Below are positions 1-8,645 of a stretch of DNA of 64,000 nt, in pieces. A program made the translations under genes and the position numbers. Under the pieces are notes generated by a model. It had not been told where the DNA came from. It saw only the letters and a program-made list of their open reading frames with translations, and searched no databases. The first letter of the stretch is position 1. Each line of letters starts with the position of its first letter. Origin of the DNA: Lachnospiraceae bacterium UBA7205 (GTDB lineage Bacteria > Bacillota > Clostridia > Lachnospirales > Lachnospiraceae); NCBI GenBank assembly GCA_002490665.1, contig DKUL01000033.1, forward strand, positions 15,426 through 79,425, in the 5' to 3' direction.

Positions 1-394
1 CATCAACATCATAACAGTATGCAGGCAGAATCTGATATATTCTTGGTGTACGTATATTTTCGAGCCATGTAAAGCGGCTTATCTCGTTAACGAGACAATT
101 TTTCACCATATTGTCATAAGTAACACGCACACCGTATTCACTGAGCCGTAATTCGTGCATCTGTCCATCCGCTGTACGGACGCTAATCTTATCCAGATTC
201 GAATCATACGAATCCTGCAGCATGGCTGAAACCTCTTCTGCCGTCATTCCCGTACAGTATTCCCCATTAATCCATACGCGCATGGGAAAGATGCCATAAT
301 AACAATAATATGTATTTAATGCGACAAGCACTGCTGCTGTCAGCAATGCTGCCGCACCGATTACACTGATGAACCAAATAAACAATTTCTTCAT
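1..394 (-). CDS. Partial cell-wall-associated membrane protein (N-terminus only)
   Basis: This open frame begins at ATG 392-394 and runs off the left edge of the window, so only about 131 N-terminal residues are visible. A ribosome site (AAGG) sits 7 bases upstream of the start. Residues 5-28 form one hydrophobic segment, so the protein is probably anchored with its bulk outside. The following stretch (VWINGEYCTGMTAEEVSAML) resembles the small repeat domain found before YkuD L,D-transpeptidase or VanW domains in Clostridia, which has an N-G...G-M-T/S-x-E-E-A pattern. The catalytic part is outside the window, so the function is an inference. It follows ilvB by about 70 bases on the same strand and may be transcribed with it. 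Confidence 0.6.
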   Translation of the reverse strand, partial: MKKLFIWFISVIGAAALLTAAVLVALNTYYCYYGIFPMRVWINGEYCTGMTAEEVSAMLQDSYDSNLDKISVRTADGQMHELRLSEYGVRVTYDNMVKNCLVNEISRFTWLENIRTPRIYQILPAYCYDVD

Positions 395-464
395 GGTGAA
401 CCTTACTCTATAGAACCATTGATACTGCCCGCTGCCTGTAAATCCAGGCTTTCGCCCAAGGCGA

Positions 465-2144
465 TTACTGACGTCTGCTCAAATCCTCGGCATCAAATGC
501 CTCACTGATTGCTGCCCCTGCCGGAACCATTGGAAATACCTTGTCGTCTTCCTCAATAACACATTCGATGACAATAGGTTTCTGAAGCGAAATTGCCTTT
601 TCAAGAGCGGGACCGACCTCCTCACGCTTTGTGACACGGACTGCCTCACAGCCAAGCCCTTCCGAAACCTTAACAAAATCAACCTTATCGGAAAGAATTG
701 TCTGCGAATACCGCTTATCATAGAACAGGGTCTGCCACTGTCTTACCATGCCGAGTACATGATTGTTTATAATAATCTGGATAATCGGGATATTGTACCG
801 GCTCGCTGTCGCCAGCTCATTCATGTTCATCCGGAAGCATCCGTCTCCGGCAATATTGACACAAATCTTGTCCGGCATACCGACCTTGGCTCCGATGCAG
901 GCGCCAAGCCCATAGCCCATTGTGCCAAGTCCTCCGGACGAAAGAAATGTCCGTGGCTCTGTATACTGGTAAAACTGCGCCGCCCACATCTGATGCTGGC
1001 CGACATCGGTGGAAACAATAGCCTTTCCCTCCGTGATTCTGTCAAGCTCTTCTATGATATATGGACATGTCAGCTTATCAGACTCATATTTCAGCGGATA
1101 TTTTGCCTTCAGCCCCTTAATCTGCGCAATCCACTCATCATGTGTCTGCTGGTCCAGCTTGCTGTTGAGCTCCTTTAGAACAGTTTTCAGGTCTCCGATT
1201 ACAGAGGCATCTGTCCTGATATTTTTGTTAATCTCGGCAGCATCAATATCAATATGTAATATTTTCGCATTTTCCGCAAACTTCTTTGCATTGCCTACAA
1301 CCCTGTCGGAAAAACGTGCCCCCAGTGCAATCAGCAGGTCACACTGGCTGACGCCAAAGTTGGATGTCTTTGTACCATGCATTCCAATCATGCCGGTATA
1401 AAGCGCATGTTTTCCGTCAAAAGCGCCTTTTCCCATAAGCGTATCGCACACCGGAGCCTGTATTTTGTCGGCAAACTCCTTTACCTCCCGCGAAGCCCCG
1501 GAAATAATTGCGCCGCCGCCAAGGTAAATATATGGCTTTTTCGCATTCCGAATCAGCTCAAGCGCCGTATTGATATCCGCTTCTGTATACGCATTTTTCA
1601 CAATGGGCGGCTCCGGCTTTACCGGGACATACTCACACTTATTTGCCGTAACATCCTTTGTGATGTCAACAAGCACTGGCCCTGGTCTTCCGGATTTGGC
1701 TATTTTAAAAGCTTTTCTGATTGTATCGGCAAGCTTTGTCACATCCTTTACAATATATCCATGCTTCGTTATCGGCATTGTCACGCCCGCAATGTCAACC
1801 TCCTGAAATGTATCCTTGCCAAGCAGGGGCAGGTTTACATTGGCAGTGATTGCCACAAGCGGGACAGAATCCATGTAAGCCGTCGCAATTCCTGTGACGA
1901 GGTTTGTGGCGCCCGGGCCGCTTGTCGCAAGGCAGACACCAACCTTTCCTGTCGCACGTGCATATCCGTCCGCAGCATGGGATGCTCCCTGCTCATGAGA
2001 GGTAAGGATATGCCGAATTTCATCGCTATGCTTGTATAACTCATCATATATATTTAATATCGTTCCGCCGGGATAGCCAAAAACAGTGTCGACTCCCTGC
2101 TCCTTCAGACATTCAATAACGATTTGTGCACCTGTCAGCTGCAT
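465..2144 (-). CDS. ilvB: Acetolactate synthase, large (catalytic) subunit
   Basis: This enzyme condenses two pyruvates, or pyruvate with 2-oxobutyrate, in the first common step of valine, leucine and isoleucine synthesis. The 559-residue length is normal for the family. The N-terminal thiamine-diphosphate domain has FGYPGGTIL, the catalytic Glu in TSHEQGASHAADGYAR and SGPGATNLVTGI. The C-terminal domain has the metal/ThDP motif beginning GDGCFRMNMNEL and ending in IINN. It is the last gene of leuB-ilvD-ilvB, 32 bases after ilvD. No gene for the small regulatory subunit (IlvN/IlvH) adjoins it, so feedback control would depend on a gene elsewhere. Confidence 0.97.
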   Translation of the reverse strand: MQLTGAQIVIECLKEQGVDTVFGYPGGTILNIYDELYKHSDEIRHILTSHEQGASHAADGYARATGKVGVCLATSGPGATNLVTGIATAYMDSVPLVAITANVNLPLLGKDTFQEVDIAGVTMPITKHGYIVKDVTKLADTIRKAFKIAKSGRPGPVLVDITKDVTANKCEYVPVKPEPPIVKNAYTEADINTALELIRNAKKPYIYLGGGAIISGASREVKEFADKIQAPVCDTLMGKGAFDGKHALYTGMIGMHGTKTSNFGVSQCDLLIALGARFSDRVVGNAKKFAENAKILHIDIDAAEINKNIRTDASVIGDLKTVLKELNSKLDQQTHDEWIAQIKGLKAKYPLKYESDKLTCPYIIEELDRITEGKAIVSTDVGQHQMWAAQFYQYTEPRTFLSSGGLGTMGYGLGACIGAKVGMPDKICVNIAGDGCFRMNMNELATASRYNIPIIQIIINNHVLGMVRQWQTLFYDKRYSQTILSDKVDFVKVSEGLGCEAVRVTKREEVGPALEKAISLQKPIVIECVIEEDDKVFPMVPAGAAISEAFDAEDLSRRQ

Positions 2145-2176
2145 ACTAATCCTCCATTTTTCCCATTTCGTTTTCC

Positions 2177-3844
2177 TTATTTTTTGAGTTCAAGGATTGC
2201 CCCTCTGTTCCCGCTTGTAACAAGCTCGCGGTATCTTGCAAGATAACCTGTCGTTATCTTTGGCTCCCTTGGTTTCCATTCTGCACGGCGCCTTGCAAGC
2301 TCCTCGTCAGATACCTTGACATTCAAGGTATACTCCGGAATATTAATAGAAATAATATCCCCTTCCTCCACAAGGGCAATCGGTCCACATACGGCAGCTT
2401 CCGGTGATACGTGACCAATGGACGCACCGCGCGACGCACCGGAGAAACGGCCATCTGTAATCAGCGCCACGCTGGAACCCAGTCCCATACCAGCAATCGC
2501 TGAAGTAGGATTGAGCATCTCGCGCATACCAGGTCCGCCCTTTGGCCCTTCATATCTGATGACAACCACATCTCCTGCAACAATCTTTCCACCCTTGATT
2601 GCCTCAATCGCATCTTCCTCGCACTCAAACACACGTGCCGGTCCTTCATGCACAAGCATTTCCGGAGCCACGGCAGAGCGTTTCACGACACTTCCGTCAG
2701 GCGCAAGATTTCCCTTTAACACTGCAAGTCCGCCTGTTGCGCTGTATGGATTGTCGAGCGGTCTGATAACCTCAGGATTTTTATTCGGAACTCCTTTTAT
2801 GTTATCACCGATTGTCTTTCCGGTCACGGTCATACAGTCCTCATTTAACAGCCCAAGCTGTGACAGCTCATTCATCACGGCATAGACCCCGCCCGCCTCG
2901 TTCAGGTCTTCCATGTATGTCGGACCTGCAGGAGCGAGATGACAGAGGTTTGGTGTCTTTGCGCTGATTTCATTTGCATAGGCAATGTCAAAATCAAAGC
3001 CAATCTCATGTGCAATCGCCGGTAGATGGAGCATTGAGTTTGTGGAACACCCAAGCGCCATATCCACTGTGAGCGCATTGATGACTGCTTCCTTTGTCAT
3101 AATATCACGCGGGCATATATTTTTCTTAAGCATTTCCATGACAGCCATTCCGGCATGCTTTGCAAGCTTGATTCGCTCGGAATATACTGCGGGAATCGTA
3201 CCATTTCCCTGCAAGCCCATGCCAAGTGCCTCCGTGAGACAGTTCATGGAATTTGCAGTGTACATTCCAGAGCAGGAACCACAGGTTGGGCATGCCTTGT
3301 TTTCAAACTCGCATACGTCCTCCTCCGTCATCGTGCCTGCAGCATAGGAACCAACTGCCTCAAACATGGACGAAAGGCTGCGTTTCTGTCCTTTTACGTG
3401 TCCTGCCAGCATCGGTCCGCCTGACACAAATACAGTAGGTACATTGATGCGTGCCGCCGCCATCAAAAGTCCGGGAACATTCTTATCGCAGTTTGGAACC
3501 ATGACAAGCGCATCAAACTGGTGCGCAAGCGCCATACATTCTGTTGAGTCCGCAATTAAGTCCCTTGTGACAAGGGAATACTTCATGCCAATATGTCCCA
3601 TCGCAATACCATCACAGACCGCGATTGCCGGAAATACAACAGGCACACCGCCCGCCTCCGCAACGCCGAGCTTTACGGCATTCACAATCTTGTCAAGGTT
3701 CATGTGGCCAGGGACAATCTCATTGTATGAGCTGACAATACCGACCATCGGTTTCTGCATTTCTTCTTCTGTAAATCCTAATGCATTGAACAGGCTTCTG
3801 TGTGGTGCCTGCTGCATTCCTTTTTTTACATTATCGCTTCTCAT
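2177..3844 (-). CDS. ilvD: Dihydroxy-acid dehydratase
   Basis: This iron-sulfur enzyme dehydrates 2,3-dihydroxy-isovalerate and 2,3-dihydroxy-methylvalerate to the 2-keto acids that precede valine, leucine and isoleucine. The 555-residue length matches the family. Cluster-ligand motifs are visible: CDKNVPGLLMAA around residue 122 and CPTCGSCSGMYTANSMNCL around residue 190. The C-terminal half has the usual GGLAVLKGNLAPDGSVVK and ITDGRFSG motifs. The start is preceded by GGAGG with suitable spacing. It lies 20 bases after leuB and 32 bases before ilvB, all on the minus strand. Confidence 0.97.
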   Translation of the reverse strand: MRSDNVKKGMQQAPHRSLFNALGFTEEEMQKPMVGIVSSYNEIVPGHMNLDKIVNAVKLGVAEAGGVPVVFPAIAVCDGIAMGHIGMKYSLVTRDLIADSTECMALAHQFDALVMVPNCDKNVPGLLMAAARINVPTVFVSGGPMLAGHVKGQKRSLSSMFEAVGSYAAGTMTEEDVCEFENKACPTCGSCSGMYTANSMNCLTEALGMGLQGNGTIPAVYSERIKLAKHAGMAVMEMLKKNICPRDIMTKEAVINALTVDMALGCSTNSMLHLPAIAHEIGFDFDIAYANEISAKTPNLCHLAPAGPTYMEDLNEAGGVYAVMNELSQLGLLNEDCMTVTGKTIGDNIKGVPNKNPEVIRPLDNPYSATGGLAVLKGNLAPDGSVVKRSAVAPEMLVHEGPARVFECEEDAIEAIKGGKIVAGDVVVIRYEGPKGGPGMREMLNPTSAIAGMGLGSSVALITDGRFSGASRGASIGHVSPEAAVCGPIALVEEGDIISINIPEYTLNVKVSDEELARRRAEWKPREPKITTGYLARYRELVTSGNRGAILELKK

Positions 3845-3864
3845 CGTTCTCTATCCTCCATATA

Positions 3865-4965
3865 TTATACTCTGTCTGCTATCAGGTCTCCCATTTCCGC
3901 AGTGCCGACCTGTTTCACCCCTGCCCGCTGGCTCTCTGACTGGGGCATGATGTCAATTGTGCGGTAGCCGTCCTCAAGAACCTTTTTGACGGCAGCTTCT
4001 ATCGCGTCAGCCTCCTTGTCAAGGTCAAATGAGTACCGGAGCATCATAGCCGCACTCAGAATCGTTGCAATAGGGTTGGCAATACCTTTTCCGGCAATAT
4101 CCGGCGCTGACCCGCCGCTCGGCTCATAGAGTCCGAATTTCGTATCGTTCAGGCTTGCTGACGACAGCATGCCAATCGAGCCGGTGACCATGCTTGCCTC
4201 ATCGGAAAGAATGTCGCCAAACATATTTTCAGTCAGTATCACATCAAACTGTTTCGGGTCTTTTACGAGCTGCATTGCGCAGTTATCAACAAGCATATGT
4301 TCCAGGGTAACCTCGGGATAATCCATTGCGACTTCCTCGACAACCTTTCTCCAGAGCCTGGAGGAATCAAGGACATTTGCCTTGTCTACGCTCGTCACCT
4401 TTTTCCGGCGTTTCATTGCAATGTCAAAACCTTTTATGGCAATGCGCCTGATTTCCTTTTCAGTGTATGTAAGCGTGTCAATGGCAGTGACGACACCGTC
4501 CACTTTTTTCGTGCTGCGCTCCCCGAAATAAAGCCCGCCAGTAAGCTCACGCATTATCATCATGTCAAAACCGCTTCCTATAATATCGTTCCGCAGCGGA
4601 CATGCTTCCTTTAATTCTTCATATAAATATGCAGGCCTTAAATTTGCAAAAAGATTCAGTTCTTTTCTCAGTTTCAGGAGTCCTGCCTCTGGTCTTAAAT
4701 GTGCCGGAAGCTGATACCATGGCGATGTCGAAGTATTTCCGCCAATGGAGCCCATCAGCACCGCATCGGCAGCCTTTGCCGTGGCAATCGCCTCGTCCGT
4801 GAGCGGCTCCCCGCATGCGTCAATGGATGCCCCTCCCATTAATATATCTTTATAAGAAATGGTATGATTAAATTTTTCTGCTGTCTTATCAAGTACCTTT
4901 TTTGCCTCCGAGACAATTTCCGGTCCGATTCCGTCACCGGGTATACATACAATGTTCAAATTCAT
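3865..4965 (-). CDS. leuB: 3-isopropylmalate dehydrogenase
   Basis: This enzyme oxidatively decarboxylates 3-isopropylmalate to 2-oxoisocaproate in leucine synthesis. The 366-residue protein begins MNLNIVCIPGDGIGPEI. That ATG has AGGAGAAT just upstream, whereas an in-frame start 22 codons earlier (to 5031) gives a non-conserved extension, so the shorter form is chosen. Family motifs include LRKELNLFANLRPAYLY, MIMRELTGGLYFGER and the NAD-binding GSAPDIAGKGIANP. It is the first gene of a leuB-ilvD-ilvB operon, with a strong promoter about 75-100 bases upstream. leuA, leuC and leuD are not in the window. Confidence 0.96.
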   Translation of the reverse strand: MNLNIVCIPGDGIGPEIVSEAKKVLDKTAEKFNHTISYKDILMGGASIDACGEPLTDEAIATAKAADAVLMGSIGGNTSTSPWYQLPAHLRPEAGLLKLRKELNLFANLRPAYLYEELKEACPLRNDIIGSGFDMMIMRELTGGLYFGERSTKKVDGVVTAIDTLTYTEKEIRRIAIKGFDIAMKRRKKVTSVDKANVLDSSRLWRKVVEEVAMDYPEVTLEHMLVDNCAMQLVKDPKQFDVILTENMFGDILSDEASMVTGSIGMLSSASLNDTKFGLYEPSGGSAPDIAGKGIANPIATILSAAMMLRYSFDLDKEADAIEAAVKKVLEDGYRTIDIMPQSESQRAGVKQVGTAEMGDLIADRV

Positions 4966-5037
4966 AATCGTTATTCTCCTTTTCTCTGAACCATTCCTTC
5001 TGTTTTCAGGTTTATGAATAAAAATACACACTAATTT

Positions 5038-5066
5038 ATCATATTACATTCGACAGAAAATTTCAA
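5038..5066 (-). promoter_or_regulatory. Sigma-A type promoter of the leuB-ilvD-ilvB operon
   Basis: On the minus strand TTGAAA (5061-5066) is followed after exactly 17 bases by TATGAT (5038-5043). The expected transcription start is near 5030, which leaves a leader of only about 65 bases before leuB. I see no room for a T-box or a leucine leader peptide. Confidence 0.75.
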
Positions 5067-5104
5067 CAGTATACATAAAAAAAGATATTATTGGAATTGA
5101 GCCA

Positions 5105-5641
5105 TTAAGCCTGCTTTGGAACCCGAACCCTTTCACCGACAATGTTGACGACCAGTCCGATGCCGATTCCCGTCACCAGTCCGCCCAGCACGTCCGTCGG
5201 ATAATGGATTCCCACATATAGCCTGGAAATCGCAATGAGCGATGCCAATACGATGAAAAACACTGCAAATTTTTTCGGTATCTGTTTGTAAATGGCAACT
5301 GCGGAAGCAAAGCTGGCGCCTGTATGCCCTGACGGAAAGGATGCGTCATGTGCAGGTCCTACAATACACTGAAGCCCTTCCACCAGCTCATAAGGACGGA
5401 CTCTTCCAACCAGGTTTTTCAGGATGATATTATTGACTATCAATGACAGAATAAGGGCGCACGCCGAGTAAATGCCTGCTTTTCTGGTCTGCTTAAAGCA
5501 GAGCATGGCAACTGTCAGCAGAATCCAAAAGATTCCGGCATCCCCAAGATGCGTGATATTTTTGAAAAAAACATCGCACACAGCATTCCGCAGATGCTCC
5601 TGAATAAAAAGTAATATCTGCCCATCCATATAAAACATCAT
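5105..5641 (-). CDS. PAP2-family membrane phosphatase
   Basis: This is a 178-residue membrane protein of the phosphatidic acid phosphatase type 2 family, which dephosphorylates lipid phosphates such as undecaprenyl pyrophosphate or phosphatidate. The three catalytic motifs are intact: KNLVGRVRP, PSGHT and SRLYVGIHYPTDVLGG, giving the Arg, His and Asp of the phosphohistidine mechanism. About five hydrophobic helices surround them. The ATG-ATG at 5636-5641 is taken as the start because GGAGG lies 6-8 bases upstream; a GTG seven codons earlier is the alternative. It stands alone between the leu/ilv promoter and the yajC terminator. The exact lipid substrate cannot be told. Confidence 0.9.
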   Translation of the reverse strand: MMFYMDGQILLFIQEHLRNAVCDVFFKNITHLGDAGIFWILLTVAMLCFKQTRKAGIYSACALILSLIVNNIILKNLVGRVRPYELVEGLQCIVGPAHDASFPSGHTGASFASAVAIYKQIPKKFAVFFIVLASLIAISRLYVGIHYPTDVLGGLVTGIGIGLVVNIVGERVRVPKQA

Positions 5642-5755
5642 CCAATTCCTCCATTTTTCCACTTCTTTTTACAAAAATCAACTTGGTTTATGATACCACA
5701 ATCCAGCCGGGGAATCAACCACAATCGAACCGGGGAAATAGCCAGAACTCATGTG

Positions 5756-5790
5756 CATAATAAAAATCCCCGGAACAATCCAGGGATTTT
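5756..5790 (-). terminator. Rho-independent terminator after yajC
   Basis: Read on the minus strand, AAAATCCCTGG pairs across a short loop with CCGGGGATTTTT, and the 3' side runs into a T-rich tract. It lies just after the yajC stop codon. Confidence 0.8.
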
Positions 5791-5799
5791 AGTGCGTGT

Positions 5800-6126
5800 C
5801 TACTCTCCGTCAGGCTTCTCAACCTGTTCAATCGCCGCTTTTTTCATCGGAATGCGGCAGTTTTTATTGTTTCCAAACTCCACAATGACATCCTCGTCCG
5901 TGACATCAATGACAATGCCATAGAAACCGCTGGTGGTAAGAATACTATCCCCCACCTCGACTGAGTTAATCAGGGCTGCTTTCTTCTTCTGCTCTTTTCT
6001 CTGGGGACGAATCATCAGAAAGTACATAATTCCAAACCAGAATACCAGCATCACAACAAGTGATATGATACTGGCAGTACCCTGTCCCGCCGCCGCTGCA
6101 TTTGCATCTGCCAACAATAAATTCAT
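5800..6126 (-). CDS. yajC: Preprotein translocase subunit YajC
   Basis: YajC is a small single-span membrane protein that associates with SecDF at the Sec translocon. The 108-residue protein has a short Ala-rich N-terminus, one transmembrane helix (about residues 19-39) and the signature YFLMIRPQRKEQKKK directly after it. The cytoplasmic part has the family's VGDSILTTSGFYGIV and ends in an acidic tail. The start has AGGAGG 9-10 bases upstream. As in many bacteria it lies next to tgt. It has its own promoter and a leader hairpin, both described separately. Confidence 0.95.
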   Translation of the reverse strand: MNLLLADANAAAAGQGTASIISLVVMLVFWFGIMYFLMIRPQRKEQKKKAALINSVEVGDSILTTSGFYGIVIDVTDEDVIVEFGNNKNCRIPMKKAAIEQVEKPDGE

Positions 6127-6143
6127 GCTTCCTTATCCTCCTT

Positions 6144-6170
6144 AAAAATACCGGGGCATGTCCCCCAGTA
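6144..6170 (-). promoter_or_regulatory. Terminator-like hairpin in the yajC leader
   Basis: On the minus strand TACTGGGG pairs with CCCCGGTA (one G-U pair) around a six-base loop, followed at once by TTTTT. The yajC ribosome site AGGAGG starts within a few bases of the T run. The element is therefore downstream of the yajC promoter and upstream of its coding region. It could be the tgt terminator or a transcriptional attenuator of yajC. Confidence 0.55.
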
Positions 6171-6219
6171 CAATGGTTCATGCCGCTGTGCCGTAACCAC
6201 TACGAAACACATAATATAC

Positions 6220-6248
6220 ATCATACACAAATTTTACCAATACATCAA
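6220..6248 (-). promoter_or_regulatory. Promoter of yajC
   Basis: On the minus strand TTGATG (6243-6248) and TATGAT (6220-6225) are separated by 17 bases. The -35 box lies about ten bases beyond the tgt stop codon, so yajC can be transcribed independently of tgt. Confidence 0.65.
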
Positions 6249-6257
6249 GTAAAAAAT

Positions 6258-7394
6258 TTATAAAAATGTCCCTGCCTGCATTCCCTCAAGTTTTCTTTTC
6301 TTGTATGCGGCAAACTCGCCGGCATCGAGCGCATCCCTGATTTCTGTCATCATTGTATTGTAAAAATACAGGTTATGGAGCACACATAGCCTCAGACCGA
6401 GCATCTCTTTTGCCTTCAGCAGATGACGGATGTATGCCCTTGAATACCGCTGGCACGCCGGACAGCCGCAGCCTTCCTCAATCGGTCTTTCATCCAGCTC
6501 ATATTTCGCATTGAAAAGGTTCATTTTCCCATGGTTGGTATAAAGATGTCCGTGCCGTCCGTTTCTGGTCGGATACACGCAGTCAAAAAAATCAACGCCG
6601 CGCTCCACGCCCTCCAAAATATTTGCAGGGGTGCCAACGCCCATCAGATATGTCGGCTTGTCCTTTGGCAGATATGGCACCGTCTCCTCCAATATGTGAT
6701 ACATCTCCTCGTGCGTCTCACCCACGGCAAGCCCGCCGACCGCATAACCGTCCAAATCCAGCTCGGAAATACGCTTTGCATGTTCAATGCGGATATCCGC
6801 ATACACCGCCCCCTGGTTGATGCCAAACAGCATCTGCTGTCTGTTGATGGTATCCTCGAGACTGTTCAATTCGTCCATCTTGCGTTTGCACCGCTCGAGC
6901 CACCGGGTTGTGCGCTCCACGGAGCTTGTGACATACTGTCTGTCCGCCTTGCTCGGAGGGCACTCATCAAATGCCATCGCTATCGTGGACGCAAGGTTTG
7001 ACTGTATCTGCATGCTTTCTTCCGGCCCCATAAAAATCTTTCTGCCATCAATGTGTGAATGAAAGTACACCCCCTCCTCCTTGATTTTCCGGAGTCCGGC
7101 CAAAGAAAAGACCTGAAATCCGCCCGAATCTGTCAATATCGGCTTATTCCAGGACATAAATTGGTGTAGCCCGCCAAGTTTTTTGATTGTCTCATCACCT
7201 GTTCTGACATGGAGATGGTAGGTGTTGGAAAGCTCTACCTGTGTGCCTATTTCCTCCAAGTCAGCAGTTGACACAGCGCCCTTTATCGCCGCAACCGTGC
7301 CAACATTCATAAACACCGGAGTCTGAATCGTGCCATGTACAGTTGTCATCTCTGCACGTTTGGCACGCCCCTCCTGTTTCAAAAGCTTATACAT
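6258..7394 (-). CDS. tgt: Queuine (preQ1) tRNA-ribosyltransferase
   Basis: This enzyme exchanges the anticodon guanine of Asp, Asn, His and Tyr tRNAs for preQ1, the precursor of queuosine. The 378 residues are full length. Visible motifs are LTDSGGFQVFSL around residue 90 (substrate pocket), GGLAVGE (base recognition), the catalytic loop DCVYPTRNGRHG, and the zinc site CGCPACQ followed by a conserved His in RAYIRHLL. AAAGGA lies about ten bases before the start. No queA or queuosine precursor genes are in the window. Confidence 0.97.
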   Translation of the reverse strand: MYKLLKQEGRAKRAEMTTVHGTIQTPVFMNVGTVAAIKGAVSTADLEEIGTQVELSNTYHLHVRTGDETIKKLGGLHQFMSWNKPILTDSGGFQVFSLAGLRKIKEEGVYFHSHIDGRKIFMGPEESMQIQSNLASTIAMAFDECPPSKADRQYVTSSVERTTRWLERCKRKMDELNSLEDTINRQQMLFGINQGAVYADIRIEHAKRISELDLDGYAVGGLAVGETHEEMYHILEETVPYLPKDKPTYLMGVGTPANILEGVERGVDFFDCVYPTRNGRHGHLYTNHGKMNLFNAKYELDERPIEEGCGCPACQRYSRAYIRHLLKAKEMLGLRLCVLHNLYFYNTMMTEIRDALDAGEFAAYKKRKLEGMQAGTFL

Positions 7395-7410
7395 GCAATG
7401 CTATTCCTTT

Positions 7411-8448
7411 CTAATCAAGCTCCTCAAGGAACTCCTCAAGTGTTATCTCCCTGTCCATAATCTGGGCAGCCGCTTCCTTGCCTACATAGCGGAAATGCCA
7501 CGGTTCATACTGTATGCCAGTAATATATTCCTTTCCCTGCGGATACCGGAGAATAAAGCCATACTCGTCGCAGTGCTCCTTCAGCCATCTGCCCGCTGTC
7601 GTCTCGCCAAATCCCGTCTGCAGCGCCGAATAAGACGTGCTGACGATATCCAGGGCAAGACCAATCTGGTGTTCGCTCGCACCAGGCACTGTCACCGTCA
7701 TGGACGCAAGCTTGTAGGCATCCATATAGGAATAGCCTTTTTCCATATAAGAATCAATCTTGCGGTTAAACAAAACCGTCTGCCTGTTATAATCCCTGTA
7801 GGGTGAGCATATTACCAACCTGATGCCATCTTTTTTCGCAGCCTGCATCATATCCATCAGGTCATCAATAATGCGGATGTCGCATTTCATGGAACCCTTG
7901 ATTTTGCCGAGCGTGAATGTGTAATCATCCGGAACAGGATGCTGCTTATTGACAAGCACGAGCTGCCAGTCATCCCTCGAGAGATGGGAGACCGTCGCCG
8001 GGTGTGTGCTGCCTGTACCCTTGCTCACTTCGTTGGCGGCAAGAATATCGTCTAACGAATACTGGTCAATCTCGTCCGCTGACACATCCAGCTCTTCATT
8101 GTCATATCCCTCGATAACATCATTGTCATCAATCACTTCCTCAGCCGGAATGCTGAATGTTGTGGGGACATACTCATAGTTCTCCTGAATCTCCGCCCAC
8201 TCCGACTCAAACATTGCCTCCATGCTCTCCGCCTCTGTCAGAAAAGAGAAACTGCTGCTGATAAAGAAGAATATGCAGACAGTCAGAGCACCTGCCAGGC
8301 GCTTCGTATTGTATGTAAAATAATGCCCTATGTTATAAAGTACAATCAGCAGTATCATAAACACTGTTATCGGCAGCTTCAGACGCTTATGCTTTTTAAT
8401 CTGCTGCCGCATCGCAGCCGTAAAGTTTTCTTTCCATGTCCTTTTCAT
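7411..8448 (-). CDS. Membrane-anchored VanY-type D-alanyl-D-alanine carboxypeptidase
   Basis: This is predicted to be a zinc peptidase that trims the terminal D-Ala from peptidoglycan stem peptides. The 345-residue protein starts at the ATG preceded by GGGAGA. It has a basic N-terminus, hydrophobic segments at about residues 26-44 and 54-74, an acidic linker rich in Asp and Glu, and a C-terminal VanY domain. The zinc and catalytic motifs are intact: CSPYRDYNRQ, GASEHQIGLALDIV and EPWHFRYVG. It ends 16 bases before tgt starts on the same strand. Substrate choice (D,D versus L,D) cannot be fixed from sequence. Confidence 0.88.
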   Translation of the reverse strand: MKRTWKENFTAAMRQQIKKHKRLKLPITVFMILLIVLYNIGHYFTYNTKRLAGALTVCIFFFISSSFSFLTEAESMEAMFESEWAEIQENYEYVPTTFSIPAEEVIDDNDVIEGYDNEELDVSADEIDQYSLDDILAANEVSKGTGSTHPATVSHLSRDDWQLVLVNKQHPVPDDYTFTLGKIKGSMKCDIRIIDDLMDMMQAAKKDGIRLVICSPYRDYNRQTVLFNRKIDSYMEKGYSYMDAYKLASMTVTVPGASEHQIGLALDIVSTSYSALQTGFGETTAGRWLKEHCDEYGFILRYPQGKEYITGIQYEPWHFRYVGKEAAAQIMDREITLEEFLEELD

Positions 8449-8559
8449 AATATTTCTCCCATTGCAAGCCATTCAAAGTATTTTCCCTGAATAGATATAT
8501 ACATCCATCATATCACATCATTTTTCTTTTTGCATCAAAAAAATGAAAAATTTATCTCC

Positions 8560-8588
8560 TTGATTTTCACTATTTTTACAATTATAAT
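8560..8588 (+). promoter_or_regulatory. Promoter of aroC
   Basis: TTGATT (8560-8565) and a perfect TATAAT (8583-8588) are separated by 17 bases, giving a leader of about 50 bases before the aroC ATG. Confidence 0.75.
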
Positions 8589-8645
8589 ATTATATGTTAT
8601 TTTGCATAAAATCAATATCTCATTTATTACCAGAAAGGAAAACAT

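Noticed and set aside
1377..2039. Long plus-strand open frame opposite ilvB
   Set aside because: It lies wholly within the well-supported ilvB gene on the other strand, has no ribosome site and no recognisable protein features.
4966..5037. T-box or leader peptide before leuB
   Set aside because: The leader is only about 65 bases and contains neither a T-box sequence nor a terminator/antiterminator pair.
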